Assembly (NCBI GenBank): GCA_002633005.1
Contig: NMRA01000233.1
Span: 189,687 to 253,686, forward strand
Reading direction: 5' to 3'
Length of the DNA: 64,000 bases
DNA from: Phoronis australis
Lineage: Eukaryota > Phoronida > Phoronidae
Part shown: piece after piece, positions 54,701-60,530 of the stretch
Layout: each line of letters begins with the position of its first letter
Position numbering within the stretch: position 1 is the stretch's first letter
Made by a program: the position numbers and the translations under genes
Notes under the pieces: generated by a model
The model's input: only the letters and a program-made list of their open reading frames with translations
Database searches by the model: none
What the model was told of the DNA's origin: nothing

Positions 54701-57700
54701 CTAATGGGTGTCGCGTACTGACAAGTTGCAAGACGGTAGTCAGTAAACAACCCTAACGCATGTACACTACACTGGCCTGTCGCCACTAAGTACAAAAACA
54801 TTGGTAAAACAATCCCGGAAATGGAAATAGCATTCCTTTTCCAATAGGTGACTACAGAAAGTGTTCACGTCATTCATCATGAATGCTGGTCACTGCGCTA
54901 TTGGGAAACAACTTTATTGTAGTTCTGAGAACGAAAGTGGCAAACTCTGCGGTCAAATGTCGAGGTTACGCAAATATTTGCAAATCGCAACCAACTGGTA
55001 GAGGCTGGATTGCGTTGCGTTGGCCACAAGTCATATCTTGCACTTGCCGCGAAAAGTCTTCGCTGACTGAACGGAAACAGAGAATTCAATCCCACAATTC
55101 AATACTTCAATCTCGTCGACCAATAACTTCAATGTCAACCATTTGGCTCGGATAGGCCTCCAGCGCGCAGTTGGCTGCATATGAGCCGACAATTCAGTCA
55201 AGTTCTCGATTGACTTTCTCATACGGAAAGTCACGTGACTGAAAAAACCTGATAGGTGTCGTTATTGTAGAAAATAGATAAATAAAACACCGATTGTTTA
55301 TAATTAGCACTATATTACGAAGACAAGTGTACAGTCTGTAGGATAAGATTTGTATAAGTGCTGCCCATTTACTACGACCTAACACGACCATGGTAGTAGC
55401 AGAGAAGTTTGTAAAGCTGATGCTGTCAACGTGTAAAAATGACAATTATTGTGTAAATTTCAATTATGCGTCCTTGTTTTGAGGACCAGCCTTCGCTGCT
55501 GAGAAATTCGACACCATTTTTCAAGCCTATCATGACCCAGAATAGAACGGAGCCGTCTAGCCTCTGCTGGGCTAGTAAGCTCGCTGGTTCCCTACAGTAC
55601 GTGCCTAGCCAGCACTCAGGTATCACGCTGTAGCACGCGCTTTAGGATTGGTTGATGTAACCTCGGCAGTCAATGGTTAGTTTTACAACAACGTGAAAAA
55701 ATGGCGGACTACGAACGATTTTTAGCCTTGTCATGCAAGTGGCGTAGCAGCAACTATTTCGTTTCTGCAGTAATGTTTAATAGCACATACATTACAATAA
55801 ACCCATTTCTGGCCGATTTAACCGGTGTGTTATTCATATTGTATGAATACAGGACAGTATCGTAAACAGACCACATTTACACTTGCACCAGCAGTCATGC
55901 CAGTTTTTTTGCGTAAAGCACTGCCTGTTGAGAATTCGACCAGCCAATCAGAAACGCCGGTGTAAAAAAAATTACCGAGGAAAATTAAGTGATACCTGCG
56001 TGCTGGCTACCACCTAGTGGCACGCAGAGAACCAGCGCTTCAGGGCTAGTAAGCTCCTGAGCATATGCGCGAAATACTCGCTTTTCACTCGCGCGAGTTT
56101 TCGAGGTCTTATGAGAACCTGCTTTTCTGACCAGGAACTAGGTCGACGGAACGCTCTCCTGTTTAACACAAACCCTCCTCAGCTTCCGTTTATGAGATTT
56201 CGTAGGCCAACTGGTGCACCTGACAGTGTTGACGTAAAATAGTAAGCGTGGGAAACAAGAAATAAGCAAAATTATGTTAAGGCAAAGAAGAAAAAAACAT
56301 AACTGGTTCTGGTTTTCGCCCAGCTCATTTTGAAATCTGCGCCACACTATTCACTACACAAACATATCAAGGATTTTTTGAACGAATTGGCTTGCCTTCT
56401 TAGAGACGATCACCTCTTTCATTATTTTCGGTCTACACAGAAGTATCGCGTCGCTGCACTGTTGAAGATGGGAAAGACCATGGGCGCCGGAGCACTGGAA
56501 AAAGTGGGGGCTATAGCCCCCCAGCCTCCTATGGTGCGCCCCCCATGCCACCACGTGGTGCATAGATCGAAATATCGGCTGTGACGCCTTCACAATACAA
56601 GGGATTTGTTCTAAAGTAAAGGGCTTCATGCTCAAGTTCAAGTGCGTTTCGCACACAATGTTCAAATGAGAACGACGCACTTAACAATTGAAATCAGCAA
56701 CAAGGGGTATCATTTGCATATACATTCGGGAATATTAGTACGAGATGTCTTGACAACTTTAAAGTCAACAGTGTGTGACGATGCACTTTTAAACCAAACC
56801 TTTGCTGATATTTTCTAACCACGTGTTGTCATCATTACGTGATTAGTAGTGATAGTAATTTGTCAACTGCAGAAGGTGATTTTTCTTGGCAAATGCCCTA
56901 CGCCAAAACTTCGGGATTAAACCAATTTGTCTAGTAAATCAGTTCATTTTCGTTGCCTACTCAGCCCTAAAATCGTTTGCATTTACAGTCACGAAAGCAG
57001 GGCATTAAATGTAAAACATGCACTTTGCTAATCACCACTCAGTCACTGTTTATCACGATGACATTACTGACATGACTTGTCACCACGAAATCATCGATCT
57101 ATATCAATGTCTTCCCACAGTTTTTTACCACGCGAGTTCATTTCTCGTCTTGCATTGTCGCAACTGCAAGCTGCGTACGGTGATACTAGTTTTTAGCGAG
57201 ATCGTCACATACTAACTTCGTCGAGTTCGAAGGAGGAACGTTTACATTGATATATTCGCCGTGCTTAGGCTGGACTTGAAATGAAGGCATCGCCACCACG
57301 TCATAAATTTGAGTTGCATTAATTGTCAAAAAGATTTGTTCATAAAGTCCCACGCAGGCCAAGTAGTTCAAGACGAAATCGCTCGCTTCAAACTGTAATA
57401 AACTAAGTTAGTGATGTTGAATCTGCCATTAATAAGCTCCGTTCTGATGGTCCATGGTTCTATCATTGATAATTAGGAGCACTTCTTAAAAAAACAAAAC
57501 AAAGGGTTCTCCCAAAATATGAACCAGAGCAATATTTTTTTTCTAAATGTCGTTGCATGGGTCGCGCGTGCAGAGCTCCGGCTCAGAACTAATGTGACAG
57601 CTTGGGAAACGTGTATTTCAGCGATTTTACAATTGTGATTTATTAGCAGAAGTAATAGAAGTTGTGAACTGAGGCGAACTAAGGCTTCTAATTTTTGCAC

Positions 57701-60354
57701 CTAATCAGGGAGTGGATCTCACTGGCAATATGTTTTGGCATGTGAAACCACCTCAAACTTGTATGAACTTATTTTAAAGTTCCATTCGCTTAAAATTAAG
57801 CAACTAGGATACTGGCCTTTTCATGGTTGCTGATGTTAAGTACTCATGCACCAATAAAAGCTCTTTGCTGTTAAATGATTTAAACATTTTAAACAAGTTA
57901 ATACTTGACGTCATTCTTAAATAGCTGCGGTCAGCATTAAACATTGATCGTATCGTCAAGGAAGTCAATTTGCTTCAAGAAATAGAATATTGCGCGTATG
58001 AATCCTGCGAAAGTAGTTCTTACAATTGACAACAGCTCGTCGTGGGAGGTGATTTCTGACGTGTTTGCTAGTACAAAAACAGGCAGGCTTGAAACTGGAA
58101 AATTCAAAGCGTATTTTTTTAATCCAATTCATCAATTGCCCTGTAAATCACGTGACCGAGCTTTGTCATGATTCATGTCTAGACAAATTCGTTAAAAGGC
58201 TTGTTGTTACCTACATTTCTGGACTTTTTGAAAATAGATTACCAACTCGGAGCTGTAACGCAGTTTCCAAATGAAAAAGCGATCAATGCCTATGTAATTT
58301 GCCTTTTTGCCTTAGTTATTACTCAAAATTTATTAGATCAGTTCCAACCTTGTCAACGTAGAAACGAATACAAACAGTAATTGGCGAGAGCCTGCTCTGT
58401 GCCAGGGATTTCATGCCATGCTCTGTCTAAAATGGTCTCGATTTTAAATTAGGTGTTTCCTGATTTGAGTCGAGGCTTAGGAATTTCGCCCTCACAGCTT
58501 GACATTTTCAAACGGTAGTTTTCCAGCTTGTCACAAATGTTTTACGTCTAATACAGAGTGCGATCTTCCTCATATACAGTTTCTTTTGCAAAGATGAAGT
58601 CCGGGAAATCTCCATGGATCTCTTCATCTCTAATAGACATGTGTGATCGGTATGTTCTTATTTGCAAATAGACTCTTGTGCAATCAACATACGGTGTTAT
58701 TTTTAAATGTCGAATCATTACACAAAATCCAGTTAACTGTACTTAACTTTTAGCGTTTCGTCTAATTAGTCGAGTTCAAAGACTCCGTACACAGATAGTT
58801 CTCAGATTCTGTCTGGCGAGTTCTACAGTGAAGGATGCACAATGCTAAATGAAAATAAGGAAACCTTTCTCTTACGAACCAAGATGTTTCTCCACGCAAG
58901 TTTCGTCACCAATTGCATGTGAGACAAAAGTGCACATTCACAGATTATGGATGTTTTTCATTAAAACCTGCGACCCATTACAACAAAACAACGAAGTTTT
59001 TCATAATACAAGTCTTACGTCTGTAAGCTTTATTACTGACCCATGTGGTGACTTGTTCTGTTAAAGATATAGGGTATTCTTAATTTTCATATTAGAAATA
59101 GAATTAACCTAGAACGCCTTGCTGAATCGTAAGATTTGTCGTTAACGACAGCCTCGCTATGAACGTCTGAATGACAACAGTTTTCTCGAGGTAACCGCGT
59201 AAGCAAGCCCAGTTAAATCAAAAAATGATCAACACCAGTCTGTTTCAGAGTAAGTCAACGAAAGCTCTGGCCCCAGTATGCGTGTGTTCACCTGTTCTCC
59301 TAAAATGTATTACTTGTTCGCAAGATGTGATAACTGCGTTCATTACAACAGCCTTCTCAATAACGGTCATTCCCCAAAATAAACTGTTATTAAAAACAAG
59401 GCAGATCGAAGCCCGACCGTTCGCAAGCCCGCTTTAAATACTTTTCCAGGCACTGGTTGAATTTCATTAATGACCGTAACATTCAAAAGGTCTGTTTTTA
59501 CATTATAGTTTCCATCTTGGTTTTAGCGTTTCACCCAGGGATTCGTGTAGTCTCTTTGTGTTAGATAACTAGTTGATCCTGTCAGCCGTCTTTGCAATTG
59601 AAATTTCTTCAGAAGCGATTGAAGTTAGATATATGCTAAACCTTTCTATGGCTACAAAGCAAACCCGAACTCCGAGAATAAAAAGACATCAGAGAATTGT
59701 GCTGGAAAAACCAATCTGAATCTAAAGAGGGAAATTAATGAAACTTACTAGCTTATTTACTTATTGAGAAACAAGCGCAGCGATGAAAACTATACACCCC
59801 TGATTAAGGCTAGACGGTCGTAATGAGGCGTGCTGAAAAAGGCACTAGATCCGTACAGCAATGATTGTCGCTGATTATTTTTTGACTTAAGTTAACGAGT
59901 TGTGTATGACATTGACAACTGACAAAGTAGTAATCCACTTAGCCTGCTTTGTGTAACCACTGACCGGACTAATTGTGACGAGATCAGTTCAATGGAACAA
60001 TGTTAATATCTTTTCATACAAGCCACCCCCTTCCCCCACAGTCAGTCACATCACATGTCAAAGACAGCACCAGTTCTGTACACGTCACGTCAGGAAAATA
60101 TATTCATTTTGTGTCATTTTTCTATGTTTGACTAACACATGTGTTTATTTTACACAGTTCGTTCGTCGTGGCAAACAAAACGTGTGTAATCGGATTTCCG
60201 TAAGTCGTTTGATTTCTTAAGACAAGTCTAACCTGAAATCCGTCATTAAAAACGAAAGAAAACACTTACCTCGTGATGAGGAATATCTCTGAGGTGGCTT
60301 GGCGGTTGCCGCTAAAGCGCAGGCGATCAGAACAGCTAAGTTTAACCACTTCAT
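27650..60354 (-). CDS. Secreted multidomain protein: CAP/SCP domain, EGF-like segment, three ShKT domains (15-exon gene)
   Basis: This entry is the whole gene span; the exons are listed separately. The spliced coding sequence is 1,686 bases (561 residues plus TAA) and all 14 junctions keep frame. Residues 1-18 form a signal peptide. Residues 72-211 are a CAP domain: His82 follows an N-M motif, the segment at 105-121 is of VWDDELAELAQKWASNC type, 139-143 reads VGQNL, 177-193 matches the CAP GHYTQ-VW signature and 203-213 matches the CNYGP-GN signature. The usual Glu of the GEN motif is Gln141. Residues 243-276 are EGF-like. ShKT domains lie at 280-317, 321-360 and 441-477, each with six cysteines. 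Residues 362-438 are a Thr/Pro/acidic linker. Residues 482-553 hold six cysteines in a module I do not recognise. N-glycosylation sequons occur at Asn198, Asn391 and Asn545. The protein is inferred to be secreted. ShKT domains occur in potassium-channel toxins, but the channel-blocking Lys-Tyr pair is absent in all three, so toxicity is not supported. Confidence 0.9.
27793..29477 (-). other. Intron 14 of the CAP/ShKT gene
   Basis: This 1,685-base intron has a GTGCGT donor and a TTTTCCAG acceptor. It carries the hairpin element at 28815-28983. No other coding signal was seen. Confidence 0.75.
28815..28983. mobile_element. Hairpin MITE in intron 14
   Basis: Two arms of about 50 bases are inverted copies: CATTGGCAAGACGTTTCGGT on the left and the inverse of ACCGAAACGTCGTGCCAATG on the right. 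They are separated by about 70 bases. Both arms include a CCTGT sequence next to AGCC/TTTACATTGG. It is non-coding. Confidence 0.7.
29478..29585 (-). CDS. Exon 14: first half of the C-terminal six-cysteine module
   Basis: The exon encodes residues 479-514, with Cys482, then LGEFWV and GKFTC (Cys505). The acceptor is CTTATTTTCAG and the donor CGAG|GTGCGTAAG. The frame joins exon 13 and exon 15 without a stop. The C-x(n)-GE-x-W-...-F-x-C layout is loosely like von Willebrand type C modules, but I would not assign it to that family. Confidence 0.83.
29586..32258 (-). other. Intron 13 of the CAP/ShKT gene
   Basis: A 2.67-kb intron. It holds an A-rich tract at 31728-31752 and a weak tRNA-like stretch at 30940-31000. 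No additional exon that fits phase 1 to phase 1 was seen. Confidence 0.7.
32259..32378 (-). CDS. Exon 13: third ShKT domain
   Basis: The exon encodes residues 439-478. Cysteines are at 441, 449, 462, 470, 474 and 477, ending in CPAMCGKCA. It is more divergent than the first two ShKT domains and its cysteine spacing is shorter. The acceptor is CAGGTTTAG and the donor GCAG|GTAAGA. Both ends are phase 1. Confidence 0.92.
32379..34058 (-). other. Intron 12, containing an 82-base sequencing gap
   Basis: N calls fill 33468-33549, inside a foldback element. The exons on either side join in frame, so no coding exon needs to be hidden there, though one more phase-1 module cannot be excluded. Confidence 0.7.
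33227..33760. mobile_element. Foldback element with ACTC/GAGT-rich arms
   Basis: The left end CTGGGCCCGGTCTCCAATCT and the right end AGATTGGAGACTGGGCCC are inverted copies, continuing through CCGTACTCAGACTC and its inverse. Each arm is about 200 bases of degenerate ACTCRA or GAGTAY oligomers. The gap at 33468-33549 lies in the loop, a common failure point for long hairpins. Confidence 0.7.
34059..34289 (-). CDS. Exon 12: Thr/Pro/acidic linker
   Basis: The exon encodes residues 362-438. It is rich in Glu, Gln, Asp, Thr and Pro, lacks cysteine, and ends in a Thr-rich tract (TATPTTTTKRP) that could be O-glycosylated. A glycosylation sequon is at Asn391. The donor GATG|GTATGG is weaker than the others. 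If it is not used, the frame runs on to a stop at 33961. Splicing to exon 13 is favoured because it restores a complete ShKT domain. Confidence 0.82.
34290..35097 (-). other. Intron 11 of the CAP/ShKT gene
   Basis: An 808-base intron that contains the GCGGATCC-family element at 34894-35055, 42 bases from the donor of exon 11. Confidence 0.75.
34894..35055. mobile_element. Intact MITE of the GCGGATCC family
   Basis: The left end CAGGCGCGGATCCAG and the right end CTGGATCTGCGCCTG are inverted copies with one mismatch in 15. The element is 162 bases and non-coding. No clear target duplication was read. Confidence 0.7.
35098..35226 (-). CDS. Exon 11: second ShKT domain
   Basis: The exon encodes residues 319-361. 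Cysteines are at 321, 330, 342, 353, 357 and 360. It resembles exon 10 in length, phase and ending (CHLCP in both) and lies 265 bases from it, so a local exon duplication is likely. It contains GGSWGERECKKWANMPYDYC, which is a typical ShKT middle and has no Lys-Tyr pair. Confidence 0.93.
35492..35614 (-). CDS. Exon 10: first ShKT domain
   Basis: The exon encodes residues 278-318. Cysteines at 280, 289, 299, 310, 314 and 317 follow the ShKT pattern, with the diagnostic C-P-x-x-C-x-x-C ending. The region before Cys310 reads LANMGYEF, without the Lys-Tyr pair of channel-blocking anemone peptides. Both ends are phase 1. Confidence 0.93.
35615..38752 (-). other. Intron 9 of the CAP/ShKT gene
   Basis: A 3.1-kb intron. 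Plus-strand frames at 36356 and 37441 have no motif. No element with clear ends was found. Confidence 0.65.
38753..38854 (-). CDS. Exon 9: EGF-like segment
   Basis: The exon encodes residues 244-277. It has the pattern C-GGKVC-KNGG-...-TCTCQC-...-DDC, matching the truncated EGF-like segment that follows CAP domains in some invertebrate proteins (family knowledge). Cysteines are at 245, 250, 261, 263, 265 and 276. Both ends are phase 1. Confidence 0.9.
38855..40068 (-). other. Intron 8 of the CAP/ShKT gene
   Basis: A 1.2-kb intron with no recognisable feature apart from an AT-rich stretch at about 39,300. Confidence 0.65.
40069..40166 (-). CDS. Exon 8: end of CAP domain and hinge
   Basis: The exon encodes residues 211-243. 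It completes the CNYGP-S-GN motif across the junction, then has a Y-x-P-Y-x-x-G-T hinge followed by Cys231 and Cys243, as in other CAP proteins with C-terminal cysteine-rich extensions. The acceptor is TTTTTCAG and the donor TGTG|GTATGT. It runs from phase 2 to phase 1 and is the switch point to the all-phase-1 module exons. Confidence 0.92.
40810..40898 (-). CDS. Exon 7: CAP signature motifs
   Basis: The exon encodes residues 182-210. It continues the CAP signature with MVWATSSRIGCG and ends in YFACNYGP. Cys192, Cys197 and Cys206 are conserved positions of the fold. An NGS glycosylation sequon starts at Asn198. The acceptor is ATTTACAG and the donor AG|GTGAGA, so it runs from phase 0 to phase 2. 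Confidence 0.95.
41355..41494 (-). CDS. Exon 6: CAP central region
   Basis: The exon encodes residues 135-181. It carries VGQNLA at 139-144, where many CAP proteins have GEN, then WHSEVEHFEYGHG, and ends at GHYTQ (177-181). His178 is the second cavity histidine of the family. The intron to exon 5 is only 304 bases. Confidence 0.95.
41799..41889 (-). CDS. Exon 5: CAP helix 2
   Basis: The exon encodes residues 105-134, with the W-D-x-x-L-A-x-x-A-x-x-W-A segment typical of CAP proteins, followed by Cys121 and an RHE motif at 124-126. The acceptor is a T-rich tract ending in CAG and the donor is G|GTACCT. It runs from phase 0 to phase 1. Confidence 0.95.
41890..43406 (-). other. Intron 4 of the CAP/ShKT gene
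   Basis: A 1.5-kb intron. The 129-codon plus-strand frame at 42129-42518 has no domain and no coding support. Confidence 0.65.
43407..43513 (-). CDS. Exon 4: CAP helix 1
   Basis: The exon encodes residues 69-104. It contains the VNMHNHYRGNV segment, the usual first helix of CAP domains, with His82 at the conserved cavity position, followed by PPAANMEKM. The acceptor is TTGGTGTCTAG and the donor ATG|GTGAGT, so it runs from phase 1 to phase 0. Confidence 0.93.
43987..44448 (+). CDS. Unrecognised 153-codon open frame in intron 3, opposite strand
   Basis: This is the longest uninterrupted frame in the window. The frame is open further upstream (from 43936), and the first ATG is at 43987. The predicted product is Ser/Arg-rich with no signal peptide, membrane segment or motif I recognise. 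It lies inside intron 3 of the minus-strand gene. It could be a small intronless gene or a retroposed fragment, but in 64 kb one chance frame of this size is not surprising. No promoter or poly(A) signal was tied to it. Confidence 0.2.
   Translation: MSMKRAFYYQSYKLHRPRSKFSSSELSFYVNSQFKGISRTRSSSDCAIKEQVTSLNNGDDLFSRRPLELLINGSNIQCTFMLGTESKKSQGYLIIRSRVEIDTAFQFVEIDCCRRLGGRASRILNGTAKLATFADSMGAQDMQNRATKTKLIS
45401..45476 (-). CDS. Exon 3: N-terminal lead-in to CAP domain
   Basis: The exon encodes residues 44-68, including Cys45 and the DHTAC segment ending in Cys59. These two cysteines precede the CAP core. The acceptor is CTTTCTAG and the donor is G|GTGAGT, so it runs from phase 0 to phase 1. Confidence 0.88.
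46800..46965. repeat. Degenerate GAT/GAC trinucleotide tract
   Basis: A run of imperfect GAT, GAC and AAC triplets (GATGCCGATAACGATAACAA and similar). It gives artificial Asp-rich or Ser-rich frames on the two strands and is best read as simple-sequence DNA. Confidence 0.65.
47330..47632. mobile_element. Inverted-repeat element in intron 2
   Basis: The left arm reads GCATTTCGCCCAGCTTAGCA then GGCTAAAAAACGAAAA. The inverse of the right arm reads GTTTCGTCCTGTCTAGCTGG then CTAAAATGAAAA, and both continue into GGTCTCATMATATT and TGAYAGGAT. Related copies lie at 53471 and, decayed, near 24640 and 61745. No coding capacity. Confidence 0.6.
48455..48498 (-). CDS. Exon 2: short linker between signal peptide and CAP region
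   Basis: This 44-base exon has a TTTCTTTTGCAG acceptor and a CCG|GTGAGT donor. It enters in phase 1 and leaves in phase 0, so it joins exons 1 and 3 without a stop. It encodes residues 29-43, a polar stretch with no motif. Its small size makes it the least certain exon. Exon 1 cannot join exon 3 directly in frame, because phase 1 would meet phase 0, which argues that a linking exon of this kind is needed. Confidence 0.75.
49314..49363. repeat. CT microsatellite
   Basis: A tract of CTCTCC and CT repeats with one N call at 49342. Confidence 0.85.
53471..53734. mobile_element. Inverted-repeat element in intron 1, related to 47330
   Basis: It begins GCATTTTACCTTGTTTAGCA and then GGTTAAAAAACG. 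The far end, GGCGAAATGC preceded by TTTAGCATGGTTAAC, is the rough inverse. The interior GGTTCTATTTCCGT and ACTCAAGGAAACGCTTCA match the copy near 24700. Confidence 0.6.
54241..54335. repeat. 24-bp tandem repeat grading into ATGT microsatellite
   Basis: CATGTACGTACGTATGTATG plus CATG repeats at 54241, 54265 and 54289 with an exact 24-base period, then decays into TATG repeats. It is rich in self-complementary TACGTA and TGCATGCA. Confidence 0.85.
55045..55130. repeat. Dispersed repeat, related to 15778-15860
   Basis: It carries GAACGGAAACAGAGAATTCA, CCCACAATTCAA and CGACCAATAAC in the same order as the 15778 stretch. Confidence 0.5.
55569..56061. mobile_element. Foldback element with 14-bp flanking direct repeats
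   Basis: The left arm (about 55583-55626) holds GCTGGTTCCCT, GTGCCTAGCCAGCAC and CAGGTATCAC. The right arm (about 55989-56040) holds the inverse GTGATACCTG, GTGCTGGCTA and AGAACCAGC. The 14-base sequence GGGCTAGTAAGCTC occurs at 55569-55582 and again at 56043-56056 in the same orientation. The core of about 360 bases is non-coding. Confidence 0.65.
57213..57392 (-). other. Unassigned exon-like open stretch in intron 1
   Basis: This 180-base stretch is open for 60 codons. It is preceded by TATTACAG and followed by GTATGTGA, both good splice signals. The peptide contains LNYLACVGLYEQIFLTINAT and PPSNSTK. It cannot be part of the main transcript in this frame: exon 1 ends in phase 1, and entry in phase 1 meets a stop at once. 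It could be an exon of another minus-strand gene or a chance frame. Confidence 0.25.
60270..60354 (-). CDS. Exon 1: start codon and signal peptide
   Basis: The exon encodes residues 1-28. The ATG has A at -3. Residues 1-18 (MKWLNLAVLIACALAATA) have a Lys-Trp start, a hydrophobic core and small residues at -3 and -1, so cleavage before Lys19 is likely. The donor is G|GTAAGTG, which leaves phase 1. No other in-frame ATG with a signal peptide was seen nearby. Confidence 0.88.
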
Positions 60355-60496
60355 GTTTAATATCGTCTGCTATATTGTTCTGTCAGTAGTTAGTAAAACA
60401 ACAAAATGTCGTTGCTCCTCCAATATCACAGTCGGTCTCTGACTCGCTCTGAGGAATTTCGTGATTTCTTACTATTTCCACCAATCCCTTTGGAAC

Positions 60497-60530
60497 ACTG
60501 AGGCGCTTCGGGAGAGCCCAACGTCTTTAT
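60497..60530 (-). promoter_or_regulatory. Core promoter: TATA box and initiator
   Basis: On the minus strand TATAAA lies at 60530-60525, and TCAGTG, an initiator-like sequence, has its A at 60499. The spacing of 31 bases from the first T to that A is the normal distance. Transcription from 60499 would give a 5' UTR of about 144 bases before the ATG. The start site itself is inferred. Confidence 0.6.

Larger units (their letters stand above)
48499..60269 (-). other. Intron 1 of the CAP/ShKT gene (11.8 kb)
   Basis: This is the largest intron and separates the signal-peptide exon from the rest. It holds a CT microsatellite, a 24-bp tandem repeat, two inverted-repeat elements and one unexplained open stretch with splice-like borders at 57213-57392. 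A first intron of this size is a usual place for enhancers, but none is shown. Confidence 0.7.

Noticed and set aside
54898-55095. Minus-strand frame similar to one at 15600-15824 (shared MGLNS-FPF)
   Set aside because: The similarity follows from a dispersed DNA repeat rather than from a protein family.
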